From contig JADGAV010000021.1 in the NCBI GenBank assembly GCA_015231825.1, positions 24,120 to 88,119 on the forward strand: DNA of 64,000 nucleotides, read 5' to 3'. Both the position numbers and the translations under genes were made by a program. The notes beneath the pieces are model-generated. The model made no database searches, was not told where the DNA came from, and saw only the letters and a program-made list of their open reading frames with translations. This DNA comes from SAR324 cluster bacterium. GTDB taxonomy: Bacteria > SAR324 > NAC60-12. Below, piece after piece: positions 43,298 through 51,259 of this stretch; position 1 is the first letter of the stretch, and each line of letters opens with the position of its first letter.

Positions 43298-44142
43298 AAA
43301 TTCAAACACCCGCCAAAATCAACACACAGCTCTATATTCTAAAAAAGCGTCATGATGGATTTCACGATCTGTACACCCATCTCGTTCCTGTCAGCTTATT
43401 TGATACAATCACCATCACACCCAATTCATCAGAAGGGATGCAACTAACTCTCGATGGCCGTCCTTGTGGTCCTCATCAGGAAAATTTGGTTCTCAAAGCC
43501 GCTCGAGCTTTTGCCTACGTGACGGGAATTAAAATTAATCTGGATTTTCAGCTTTCAAAAAAAATTCCCGTCGGTGCTGGCCTGGGAGGAGGAAGCGGAA
43601 ATGCAGCCGGTGTTCTCCTCGCTTTAAATGATTATTATCAGGAACCGCTAAAAATTTCTGAACTGTTGAAAACCGCTGCGTCATTAGGGTCAGATGTTCC
43701 TTTTTTCATCGAGCCGCGTCCCAGCGAAGCAACTGGAAGAGGAGAACAATTGACTCCTTTACCCCAGTTTCCGCCAGTTTTTCTTCTCATTGTTAAGCCT
43801 TCATTTTCCATTTCCACCGCAGAGGCTTACCGCAATTGCCAACCTGCTCCATTACCGGCTTCAGTGCATCCTATTAAAACTTTCAATCAATTAGCCCATT
43901 CATTGCACAATCAATTTGAGCTCACCCTGCTCCCGTTATTTCCGCAGCTTTCAACAATCAAAAAGACCCTTCTTAACTGTGGTGCAGTTGGTGCATTAGT
44001 GAGTGGAAGTGGCTCTTCAGTTTTTGGGGTTTTCCCCGATGAAGCCTCTCAGAGACAGGCTTTTCTCCGATTTCCGAAGGAGGAACTCGGCGACATCTTT
44101 TGTTGCCGTACTCTTGAATGCCACTCATATTGTTCTGAATAA
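43294..44142 (+). CDS. ispE: 4-diphosphocytidyl-2-C-methyl-D-erythritol kinase
   Basis: A 282-residue GHMP kinase of usual length. Motifs: AKINTQLYILKKRHDGFHDL at the N-terminus, the ATP loop KIPVGAGLGGGSGNAAGVL, SLGSDVPFFIEPRPSEATGRGE and the C-terminal GALVSGSGSSVFGVF. It phosphorylates CDP-methylerythritol in the MEP isoprenoid pathway. Its start overlaps the stop of the HD phosphohydrolase by 4 bp. It is followed by a lytic transglycosylase gene after 36 bp. Confidence 0.97.
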   Translation: MKIQTPAKINTQLYILKKRHDGFHDLYTHLVPVSLFDTITITPNSSEGMQLTLDGRPCGPHQENLVLKAARAFAYVTGIKINLDFQLSKKIPVGAGLGGGSGNAAGVLLALNDYYQEPLKISELLKTAASLGSDVPFFIEPRPSEATGRGEQLTPLPQFPPVFLLIVKPSFSISTAEAYRNCQPAPLPASVHPIKTFNQLAHSLHNQFELTLLPLFPQLSTIKKTLLNCGAVGALVSGSGSSVFGVFPDEASQRQAFLRFPKEELGDIFCCRTLECHSYCSE

Positions 44143-44178
44143 AACCACAAATTTTTAACCACAAAATCAAATGGCGTT

Positions 44179-44973
44179 ATGTTTCAATGGAGCAAAAGAT
44201 TGAGTAATTTTTTCTGGATTTTATTTTTCATAATTTTCGCGGTCGCTTTAGAAGGATGCGGTTCCTCCAGAATATCAAGGCCGAGCTACCAAAGTCAAAA
44301 AACCAAAAAAAATGTCTGGAGCCAAAAGAACTCTCATATTTGGAAGTATGTAAAAAAATATTCATCCAGATCGAATCGCACCGTAGAGTTGGCACTCAAG
44401 CGGGCCCAACCTTATTTGCCCTACATCAAAAGAGAGTTGAAAAAATACAGATTACCGCTTGAATTGGCCTACCTGCCCATGCTCGAATCATCATTCAATC
44501 CCAAGGCAAAATCACGAACCGGTGCTCTTGGAATGTGGCAATTTACCGAGGCGACCGCCAAAGATTATGGTCTGAAAGTCGGCTGGTTTTCAGATGATCG
44601 GCTCAATTGGCGAAAATCCACCCGGGCGGCGGTTCTTTATTTGAGCAGACTGGGGAAAAAGTTCAACTACAACTGGGAACTGGCGCTGGCTGCCTACAAT
44701 GGAGGACCCGGCTATATCGAGCGAAGCATGAAAAGGCAGCGGACCTGGAGTTTCTGGAAGTTAAAACTGAGGGAGGAGCCCAAAGAATATGTTCCCAAAT
44801 TTATCGCCATGCTTCACGTCGCCCGGCAACGCCACGCCCGGCTTTATCAATTGCGGGCAAATCGTTTCAAAGCACCATCAGAGCAAACAATCGCAACACA
44901 ATCAATTGTCCCAGACGTGGAAGCTGAATCATTGGTATTGCATCCCATGGAATTGCTGGCGGAAAATCCGTGA
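44179..44973 (+). CDS. Lytic transglycosylase lipoprotein (MltD/SLT type, without LysM)
   Basis: A 264-residue protein with a signal/lipobox (residues 10-27, IFAVALEGC, Cys27) and an SLT domain: LAYLPMLESSFNPKAKSRTGALGMWQF with catalytic Glu103 and the later AYNGGPG. Such enzymes cleave the beta-1,4 MurNAc-GlcNAc bond of peptidoglycan and form 1,6-anhydroMurNAc ends. MltD proteins normally carry LysM repeats at the C-terminus; here only about 70 residues follow, without LysM. Lipid anchoring would place it at the outer membrane. Confidence 0.92.
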   Translation: MFQWSKRLSNFFWILFFIIFAVALEGCGSSRISRPSYQSQKTKKNVWSQKNSHIWKYVKKYSSRSNRTVELALKRAQPYLPYIKRELKKYRLPLELAYLPMLESSFNPKAKSRTGALGMWQFTEATAKDYGLKVGWFSDDRLNWRKSTRAAVLYLSRLGKKFNYNWELALAAYNGGPGYIERSMKRQRTWSFWKLKLREEPKEYVPKFIAMLHVARQRHARLYQLRANRFKAPSEQTIATQSIVPDVEAESLVLHPMELLAENP

Positions 44974-45071
44974 TTCACAATTCAGGAAAAAATAAGGAAC
45001 TCGTGCAAATTGGAGAGTTGAAAAATCTGAGTTGGGGAAATTTAAAAAAGGAAGGGCATTTGTAATGAAGC

Positions 45072-45105
45072 GCTGAACAGAATGGCACGGAACCGTCTGT
45101 TCAGC
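45072..45105. terminator. Bidirectional hairpin between convergent genes
   Basis: GCTGAACAGA (45072-45081) and TCTGTTCAGC (45096-45105) form a 10-bp perfect stem with a 14-base loop. It lies in the gap between the lytic transglycosylase stop (44973) and the convergent small gene stop (45114). Confidence 0.6.
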
Positions 45106-45113
45106 TTGAAGAG

Positions 45114-45302
45114 TTATGCCGATTTTCGAGACTGTTCTTCCATCATTACTTCAAAATATGACTCGCGCATCACATTCACCACAATGATTTCCTGATGATT
45201 TCGAGCGTTGGACTCAAGCCAATCAAGTCCGTCGGTGATCGAAATATGATGAGTGGCCAATGTTACCAGTTGCCGCGTCATTTCATGCAGTATCTCACTC
45301 AT
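45114..45302 (-). CDS. Small protein of unknown function (62 aa)
   Basis: A 62-residue frame with an AGAGGGAAT stretch just before the ATG at 45302. The sequence (MSEILHEMTRQLVTLATHHI, then ESNARNHQEIIVVNVMRESYFEVMMEEQ) is helical, with a possible strand IIVVNVM, and shows no low-complexity. A convergent hairpin after its stop supports it as a transcribed unit. No family is recognised and coding is not certain. Confidence 0.5.
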   Translation of the reverse strand: MSEILHEMTRQLVTLATHHISITDGLDWLESNARNHQEIIVVNVMRESYFEVMMEEQSRKSA

Positions 45303-45437
45303 ATTCCCTCTTTTCTGAATATTATTTGTCTTGAGCGATTGAGGAATTACGAAATTTGTTCTGAGCCAAATTTCAAAAAAACAAAAATTCCTTCTTATTT
45401 CTACTATTCAAGACTCATGACACTCAATTTGCATAAA

Positions 45438-45908
45438 TTATGCCGAAGAAATATTTTTGAGAAGATTAACCATTTCTATCGCGCTCAACGTCGCGTCGAT
45501 TCCCTTGTTTCCAGATTTGCTCCCTGCCCGCTCAACGGCCTGTTCAACAGTGTCCGTGGTAAGAACTCCGAAAGCGATGGGAGTATTGGTTTTAAGCGCA
45601 AGCGAAGCAATTCCTCCTGCAGCTTCTGAACAAACATAGTCAAAGTGAGGGGTGGCACCTCGGATAACAGCTCCCAGGCAAACAACAGCATCAAATTTTT
45701 TACTGAGAGCCAGGTTCTGTGCAGCCAGTGGAATTTCAAAGGCACCCGGGACTTTAATAATCGTAACCTGCTCTTCAACACCACCATGTCGAAAAAAACA
45801 ATCCAGTGCCCCTCGAAGCAGATTTTCGGTAATAAACTCGTTGAACCGTGACACCACAAAAGCAAATTTCAAATCGGATGCAGTCAACTGCCCTTCTATG
45901 GTTTTCAT
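45438..45908 (-). CDS. ribH: 6,7-dimethyl-8-ribityllumazine synthase
   Basis: A 156-residue protein of the usual length. It has [37 protein letters not shown] (substrate site), [26 protein letters not shown] with the catalytic His, and [27 protein letters not shown]. It condenses 5-amino-6-ribitylamino-uracil with butanone phosphate in riboflavin synthesis and forms an icosahedral or pentameric assembly. Other rib genes are not seen in the window. It is 66 bp downstream of the HD-GYP gene on the same strand. Confidence 0.97.
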   Translation of the reverse strand: MKTIEGQLTASDLKFAFVVSRFNEFITENLLRGALDCFFRHGGVEEQVTIIKVPGAFEIPLAAQNLALSKKFDAVVCLGAVIRGATPHFDYVCSEAAGGIASLALKTNTPIAFGVLTTDTVEQAVERAGSKSGNKGIDATLSAIEMVNLLKNISSA

Positions 45909-45974
45909 TTTTCTCGTTTACTTTTCAGGTCCAACTGTAAAATGTGAATCTTAATTTTAACGCCTGATTCCAAT

Positions 45975-47315
45975 TCAGCGCACTTCAAGCTGAAGAAAGA
46001 TATCCATCGCATCATCCCCCAGGACTTCGTAATGGTCCAAATCCTGTTCGATTTCCAAATCCTGTTCCTCAGCTAAATCAACCAACGTCGGTTTTTCAAA
46101 GTCTTTACCATCCGCATCTCGAAAAATCACGACTTCCGGGCGTTCTAAATCGTCATCCGGCACATTCATTACGAAGCCAATCGTCCCATCGCTCATCTCA
46201 ACCAACGATCCTTTAGGATAAATTCCCATCACACTGACAAAATCCTCCCAAATTCCGTCATCAAATTCAGCCCCGGCCAAAGCATCAATGTAGCGGATGG
46301 CAGCAGCAGGAGCCCAGGATTTTTTGTAGCTACGCCTGCCAATCAGCGCCTGATAAACATCCACAATGGAAACCAGGCGGGCCTCCATGATCACATCATC
46401 GTATTTCACGCCCTGGGGATAGCTGGAGTTCAGCGAAGTATCCACTTTCACATGATGGTAGTGCGCCATATTGACGATAAAATCCGGCATTCCCATCCCT
46501 GCTAATAATTCTGCGCCAAACTTTGGATGGGACTGAAGCAGGTGCATCTCTTTGCTCTCCCTTTCAAAGCGGACAGTACTTTCCAAAATATCTTTTGGAA
46601 CTTTTGCTTTTCCAAAATCATGCATGAAAGCACCAAACATCGCCATTTTTTCATCTTCAAAAATAGGCTTTTCTTTCTTTTTCTTTTTGATCGCGTAATA
46701 GGCCGTTTGAAAAATTGCTGCTGCATCAACACAGTGGGCGTAGGTTTGATCACTGCTTTGCAGTGATGCAATGGCCGTCATGGCTTCCGGAGAGGATTTT
46801 CCCATCACATTGTCAATGTTACTTTTCACTTCCTCGGCACTGGGTTTTCCTTTACGTGCGCTATCCAACATATTTCTGGCAGTATCCGTTGCTTCTTCCC
46901 GGGCAATGATACTCTGTTTGATTTTCTGGATAAATTGATTCGCTTCCTGAACACTGGCCTGCCGTTTTTCCTGCTTGGTGGAAGGCTTTTTTTCAATCAA
47001 TTCGACAGTAAATCCCAAAAAACCGCGTTTTTTCAATTCCGGGATCAGGCCTTTTGAGACTGTGGTCAGTTTAGACAAAGAAGTGGGCAGGTCAAACACC
47101 TTAATCATCGTATCACCCGCTTTCAATTGCGTCATCTGACAAGTGACTTTTTTCCCGCCTCGTTCAACTTCAGCCGATGCACCTTTCAAATTATGCTGAA
47201 TGAATTTGCATATTTTCTCTTCCATATTGGCATACGGTTTGGCAAACTTCGTAAATTCGACGATTTTCGTATTGGGCTTTAGATCTTCCACTCCAATATT
47301 CGCTGTTCTAGTCAT
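45975..47315 (-). CDS. HD-GYP-related phosphohydrolase with degenerate GYP motif
   Basis: A 446-residue protein. After an N-terminal region (1-125) of unclear type and a helical linker (QANQFIQKIKQSIIAREEAT), residues 185-360 form an HD-type domain: MHDFGKAKVPKDIL, LLQSHPKFGAELL, AHYHHVKVD and ARLVSIVDVYQALIGRRSY, all typical of HD-GYP cyclic-di-GMP phosphodiesterases. The GYP signature itself is altered to SSYP (S-Y-P in place of G-Y-P). Activity on c-di-GMP is plausible because HD and the DVYQAL segment are present, but the altered loop makes it uncertain. An acidic C-terminal tail follows. Confidence 0.88.
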   Translation of the reverse strand: MTRTANIGVEDLKPNTKIVEFTKFAKPYANMEEKICKFIQHNLKGASAEVERGGKKVTCQMTQLKAGDTMIKVFDLPTSLSKLTTVSKGLIPELKKRGFLGFTVELIEKKPSTKQEKRQASVQEANQFIQKIKQSIIAREEATDTARNMLDSARKGKPSAEEVKSNIDNVMGKSSPEAMTAIASLQSSDQTYAHCVDAAAIFQTAYYAIKKKKKEKPIFEDEKMAMFGAFMHDFGKAKVPKDILESTVRFERESKEMHLLQSHPKFGAELLAGMGMPDFIVNMAHYHHVKVDTSLNSSYPQGVKYDDVIMEARLVSIVDVYQALIGRRSYKKSWAPAAAIRYIDALAGAEFDDGIWEDFVSVMGIYPKGSLVEMSDGTIGFVMNVPDDDLERPEVVIFRDADGKDFEKPTLVDLAEEQDLEIEQDLDHYEVLGDDAMDIFLQLEVR

Positions 47316-47336
47316 AGGTCCTTTCTGAGTTTCGAA

Positions 47337-47684
47337 TTATGAAGAAATAGCGACATCCGCTTGTTCTGACTGACAGGTCGAACATGGACACAAGTCTCTC
47401 AAAAAATTAAACGAATACAAACCGGTATTGTGCCCATCACTCCAATTGATCCGTAATGCATAATTGCCGACGTAATCAGAACCTCGAATCCGGATGTTGG
47501 GAGCAATGTCTGAGGATTTTAAACGTTTTTCTCCGGTAATTTCGTCAACACAGCTTGCACAAGGGCAACCATCACGAAGCATGAAGAACGGATAATTGCT
47601 TTCATGACCGTCTTTCCAGAGAATATACAAATCGTTACGTACCAGAATTGTTTCAGGTTTTCGACGCTTTAATTTTTTTGCCAT
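47337..47684 (-). CDS. DUF971 (gamma-butyrobetaine hydroxylase-like N-terminal) protein
   Basis: A 115-residue protein with two copies of the DUF971 pattern: ILWKDGHESNYPFFMLRDGCPCASCVDEITGEK and LRINWSDGHNTGLYSFNFLRDLCPCSTCQ. Each copy has a C-x-C-x2-C-like cysteine group, possibly binding iron or zinc. DUF971 proteins occur next to Mrp/ApbC Fe-S scaffold genes or as N-terminal domains of gamma-butyrobetaine dioxygenases; here it stands alone after the HD-GYP gene (21 bp). Function unknown. Confidence 0.85.
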   Translation of the reverse strand: MAKKLKRRKPETILVRNDLYILWKDGHESNYPFFMLRDGCPCASCVDEITGEKRLKSSDIAPNIRIRGSDYVGNYALRINWSDGHNTGLYSFNFLRDLCPCSTCQSEQADVAISS

Positions 47685-47879
47685 AGTGTTATTGCTTTAC
47701 AGGCATGGTGAGAAGATTGCTTGGTGCAACATTAATAATTCACGGATTCAAACTATACAAAGCGGCTGATGAGCAAATGTAGTCATTGAATGCTGAATCG
47801 TTATTTTGTGATCTTAAATCGATAGGTTTGGTTCAAAAAAATAATATTAACAGAGTTCATGCACAATTGTCAGGTAATT

Positions 47880-47908
47880 TTGACAAATTTGTGTTCTCGA
47901 GGTATAGC
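47880..47908 (+). promoter_or_regulatory. Sigma-70-like promoter upstream of pcm
   Basis: A perfect TTGACA at 47880-47885 and TATAGC at 47903-47908 are separated by 17 bp, placing transcription start near 47915, about 65 bp before the pcm ATG at 47980. The other part of the gap 47685-47979 has no supported gene. Confidence 0.55.
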
Positions 47909-47979
47909 ATATTGATCAGAACTTTTGAAAACACTAATTATTGTTTTCAAGACAACGGATTCTATTCGCCAGAATCAAG

Positions 47980-48597
47980 ATGACGTTAGCAACAAAAGAG
48001 CAGCTCTTCCACCATTGGAAGCAGTCACAAATGATTACCAATGAGAGAGTCCTCTCGGCTTTTTTACAAATTTCACGAGAGAAATTCGTGAACTCTGATG
48101 CGGTCACACTCGCCTATCAGGATCATCCGCTTCCGATTGGGTACAATCAAACAATTTCACAGCCGACCACGGTCATGCTGATGATTCAGCTGCTGGAAAT
48201 CGAAGAATCCCACATCGTTTTGGAAATCGGCGCTGGCAGTGGATACAACGCGGCCATTATGTCAAAATTAGCACGAAAGGTCTACACCCTTGAAACAATT
48301 CCGGAATTGGCCGTTTTCGCAAAAAACAACCTCCTCTGCAGTCAAATCAGCAATGTCGAAGTGATCCACACCGACGGAAAACAGGGTTACCAGGAAGCAG
48401 CTCCCTTTCATCGAATTATGGTAACTGCCGCAGCATCCGAAGTGCCCCAAAATTTACTGGCACAATTGGAGGATCAGGGGATTATTGTCATTCCGGTCGG
48501 AAATCCTTATGGCTGTGAGATGCTTAAAATTCACAAAATTGGAAAAGAATTCAAAACTTCCAAACACGGATTGTATTCCTTTGTTCCGCTCGTTTGA
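47980..48597 (+). CDS. pcm: Protein-L-isoaspartate O-methyltransferase
   Basis: A 205-residue protein from the ATG at 47980 (the frame extends to a TTG at 47941). It has ISREKFVNSDAVTLAYQDHPLPIGYNQTISQPTTVMLM, LEIGAGSGYNAAIMSKLA (SAM-binding motif I) and the later FHRIMVTAAASEVPQNLLAQL. It methylates isoaspartyl residues of damaged proteins. A candidate promoter lies upstream. It is 57 bp before galU. Confidence 0.93.
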   Translation: MTLATKEQLFHHWKQSQMITNERVLSAFLQISREKFVNSDAVTLAYQDHPLPIGYNQTISQPTTVMLMIQLLEIEESHIVLEIGAGSGYNAAIMSKLARKVYTLETIPELAVFAKNNLLCSQISNVEVIHTDGKQGYQEAAPFHRIMVTAAASEVPQNLLAQLEDQGIIVIPVGNPYGCEMLKIHKIGKEFKTSKHGLYSFVPLV

Positions 48598-48654
48598 AAT
48601 GAAATTCATACCCCGGAAAAGACGACACCATCACCTTCAGCCTGTAAAATCACT

Positions 48655-49521
48655 ATGAAAGGAATTATTTTAGCGGCAGGATACGCAACCCGGTTTTTGC
48701 CGGCATCCAAAACCATTCCCAAGGAAATGTTCCCCCTCATCGATACCCCCGTCATTGACTTTATTGTTCAGGAAATGGTCGATTCCGGCATTAAAGATAT
48801 TCTGCTGGTTTCTTCGCGACGAAAGAAATCTCTGGAGGATTATTTTGACCGGGAGGTCGAATTGGCAACCAGTTTTGCACAATCCAATGAATTCAGGAAA
48901 CTGGAACGCATCAAACCGATTGAAGCCAATATTTTCACGCTTCGTCAACAATATATGATGGGAACCGGAAATGCACTGATGCTGGTTGAACCCTTTGTGG
49001 CAGGAGAGCCCTTTGTCGTCGCCTATCCTGACGATGTGGTTTTTGATGATCCGCCACTTTCAAAACAGCTGATCGACGCCTATCAGAAAACTGGAGACAC
49101 CATTCTGGCCGTTCAAGAAGTTCCTCGGGAAGATGTTTCCCGTTATGGCGTGATTGACCCGGAGGAGGGGGAGGAAGGATTGATCAAAGTGCGTCAAATG
49201 GTGGAGAAGCCCATGCCGGGAACCGAACCCAGCCGCTATGTCTCCTACGGACGTTATCTCTACACCAATGAAATTTTTGATGTGCTCCGAAAAACCGCCT
49301 ACAGCCATTCACAAAAGGGGGAATTTACCCAGACAGAAGCCATCAACTATCTGGCTAGAAAAGGGAAGGTGTCTGCGGTTCGTTTTGCAGGGACCCGCTA
49401 TGATGTGGGAGAGCCACTGGGTTATGTTCAAACCTCGGTTCAACTGGCCTTGCAGCGTCCTGAATATCGTGAACCCCTGCTTTTGTTTCTCCAGGAATTA
49501 CTTAAAAAAGAAGCGAAATAA
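48655..49521 (+). CDS. galU: UTP--glucose-1-phosphate uridylyltransferase
   Basis: A 288-residue protein with the nucleotidyltransferase start GIILAAGYATRFLPASKTIPKEMFPLIDTPVIDFIV, AYPDDVVFDDPPLSKQL (metal-binding Asp), GEFTQTEAINYLARKGKVSAVRFAGTRYDVGEPLGYV. It makes UDP-glucose for cell-surface glycans and galactose metabolism. The usual G-L-G-T-R loop is G-Y-A-T-R here. A DUF4262 gene is convergent 24 bp away. Confidence 0.95.
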   Translation: MKGIILAAGYATRFLPASKTIPKEMFPLIDTPVIDFIVQEMVDSGIKDILLVSSRRKKSLEDYFDREVELATSFAQSNEFRKLERIKPIEANIFTLRQQYMMGTGNALMLVEPFVAGEPFVVAYPDDVVFDDPPLSKQLIDAYQKTGDTILAVQEVPREDVSRYGVIDPEEGEEGLIKVRQMVEKPMPGTEPSRYVSYGRYLYTNEIFDVLRKTAYSHSQKGEFTQTEAINYLARKGKVSAVRFAGTRYDVGEPLGYVQTSVQLALQRPEYREPLLLFLQELLKKEAK

Positions 49522-49545
49522 ATTCAAAAGCACGAGTATCCGCAT

Positions 49546-50004
49546 TTAAGCGGTCAGGGCCATTTCATCTGAAGCAAATGAACCCGGCAGGAGGGTTTGC
49601 ATCCGGCAATCGGCTTCACATTCAGATTCCCAGGGATAGCGTTGGTTACAGTCAGGCCAAATCAGACGCAAACGGCCGTCAGTAGTCGGGACCCCTTCCG
49701 GTTGCTCTGGATTCGTCACCAGGATGAATTGATAATCTTCGACCAGTTCATTAATTTTCGTTCCAGCCTCCAGCCTTCTTCCGCCTTTAACCCATTTTGC
49801 AAGTTCGTTGAGGAAAAGGGTCGCGAGTTCTTCAGAAAGCCCGAGGGTTTCAATTTCCGGATGTTCAAAGCTGCTTTCAAGCCCAACCGTGTGCGCATAG
49901 ATCATTCCCTGGAATTCTGAGGCAAGGATGCTCCATCCGTAGGATTGAATATCCGATTTGACTCTCTGATCAACTTCTTCGATTGATAATTCGGTGGCAT
50001 CCAT
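49546..50004 (-). CDS. DUF4262-like protein
   Basis: A 152-residue protein with the DUF4262 arrangement: GWSILASEFQGMIYAHTVGLESSFEHPEIETLGLSEELATLFLNELAKWV, then VEDYQFILVTNPEQPEGV and a C-terminal RLIWPDCNQRYPWESECEADCRMQ. This small family is widespread but not characterised. It has no signal peptide. It is convergent with galU. Confidence 0.8.
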   Translation of the reverse strand: MDATELSIEEVDQRVKSDIQSYGWSILASEFQGMIYAHTVGLESSFEHPEIETLGLSEELATLFLNELAKWVKGGRRLEAGTKINELVEDYQFILVTNPEQPEGVPTTDGRLRLIWPDCNQRYPWESECEADCRMQTLLPGSFASDEMALTA

Positions 50005-50282
50005 AATTCTTCAAAATTAAAGGTTCGTCTTGATGCTCACAGGAATGAAATTTCTATGCCATCAATTCGGAATGGCCTTGAGCTTTTCTCCTGATTCCCG
50101 TAATTTATGGACCTCCAGTCATACTGATCAAGTGAATTGGATGATCAGATACTCTGCAGCAGTTTCCCACGAACATTAACTTTCTCAATTGATTGACCAT
50201 CGAGACTTTCAACTTAAAAACGGTGAACACCGAATTGATAGTTTGAACGGCACCTATAGCCAAAGCAGGGCGCATTTTGACA

Positions 50283-51239
50283 ATGGGAAGTAAAACCGTA
50301 GCTAAGCACACAGAATTGTCATTTCAATACATGCAGGTCAACCAACGGCCTGAGACCCTGTTGGGTTTTCTTCTGCGTAAATTCCGGTATCACAATCGAG
50401 AAGAATGGCTGGACCACATTTATGATGGCAGGCTTTCGGTCAATAAAAAAGAAGGGGACCCGAATCAGCTTCTCAAAAATGGCCAAATCATCACCTACCT
50501 CAGACCCGATTACCTGGAACCGCCTGTTGACCCTTTTTTTGAGGTGATCTATGAAGACGATGATTTGATTGCGGTCAACAAGTCAGGCAATTTACCCACC
50601 AGTCCCTCTGGAAAATATTTTAAAAACACACTGGTTCATGTCATAAAAGACGCCTTTGGATGGGAAGACTTGTTTACCCTGCACCGACTGGATCGCGAAA
50701 CCAGCGGCGTCTTGCTGTTTGCCAAAAAAAAGGAAAGCGCACAAAAAATGGCTGCACAATTCCGTGAGCACCAAGTCGAAAAACAATACCTCGCCATTCT
50801 GAGCCGGGCGCTCCCATTTAAGAAAATTTTTGTTTCCGCCCCAATCGGGCGTGATCCATTGAGTCTTGTCAGAATCAAACAAGGAGTCATTCCCACAGGA
50901 AAGCCGAGCCAAACCTGCTTTGAAGAATTGAATAAATTCGGGAACTATTCAAAAGTCGAAGTGAAACCTCTGACGGGACGCACCCATCAGATCCGGGTTC
51001 ATGCCGCCTATTTAGGGTGTGCCATTGTTGGCGACAAACTTTATGGATTGGAAAATGACGGCTTCGTCGAATGGTTAGAAAAAGGAGATCACTATTTGCG
51101 AGAACAGGATTTTCCAACCCATCGCCAGCTGCTGCACGCTTCTCAATTGTGTTTTACCCATCCAAGCACTCAAAAAAAAATGCGGATTGAAGCCTCTGAC
51201 AAAATTTTAATGAAGCATCTGGACAGCCATTTTTCATAA
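50283..51239 (+). CDS. RluA/RluD-family pseudouridine synthase
   Basis: A 318-residue protein from the ATG at 50283 (TTG at 50277 precedes it). An S4 RNA-binding domain (residues 20-80: RPETLLGFLLRKFRYHNREEWLDHIYDGRLSVNKK) is followed by the catalytic domain with HRLDRETSGVLLFAKK, where D137 is the catalytic Asp, and KPLTGRTHQIRVHAAYLG. The S4-RluA layout is that of RluC/RluD, which modify 23S rRNA; the exact rRNA or tRNA target cannot be told. Confidence 0.9.
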   Translation: MGSKTVAKHTELSFQYMQVNQRPETLLGFLLRKFRYHNREEWLDHIYDGRLSVNKKEGDPNQLLKNGQIITYLRPDYLEPPVDPFFEVIYEDDDLIAVNKSGNLPTSPSGKYFKNTLVHVIKDAFGWEDLFTLHRLDRETSGVLLFAKKKESAQKMAAQFREHQVEKQYLAILSRALPFKKIFVSAPIGRDPLSLVRIKQGVIPTGKPSQTCFEELNKFGNYSKVEVKPLTGRTHQIRVHAAYLGCAIVGDKLYGLENDGFVEWLEKGDHYLREQDFPTHRQLLHASQLCFTHPSTQKKMRIEASDKILMKHLDSHFS

Positions 51240-51259
51240 TCCAGCAAAAAGGAAATACT

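Noticed and set aside
47786..47983. A 65-codon frame before pcm
   Set aside because: It spans the TTGACA/TATAGC promoter and has no SD; treated as non-coding.
50105..50311. A 68-codon minus-strand frame over the start of the pseudouridine synthase gene
   Set aside because: It overlaps a well-supported gene start and has no family match.
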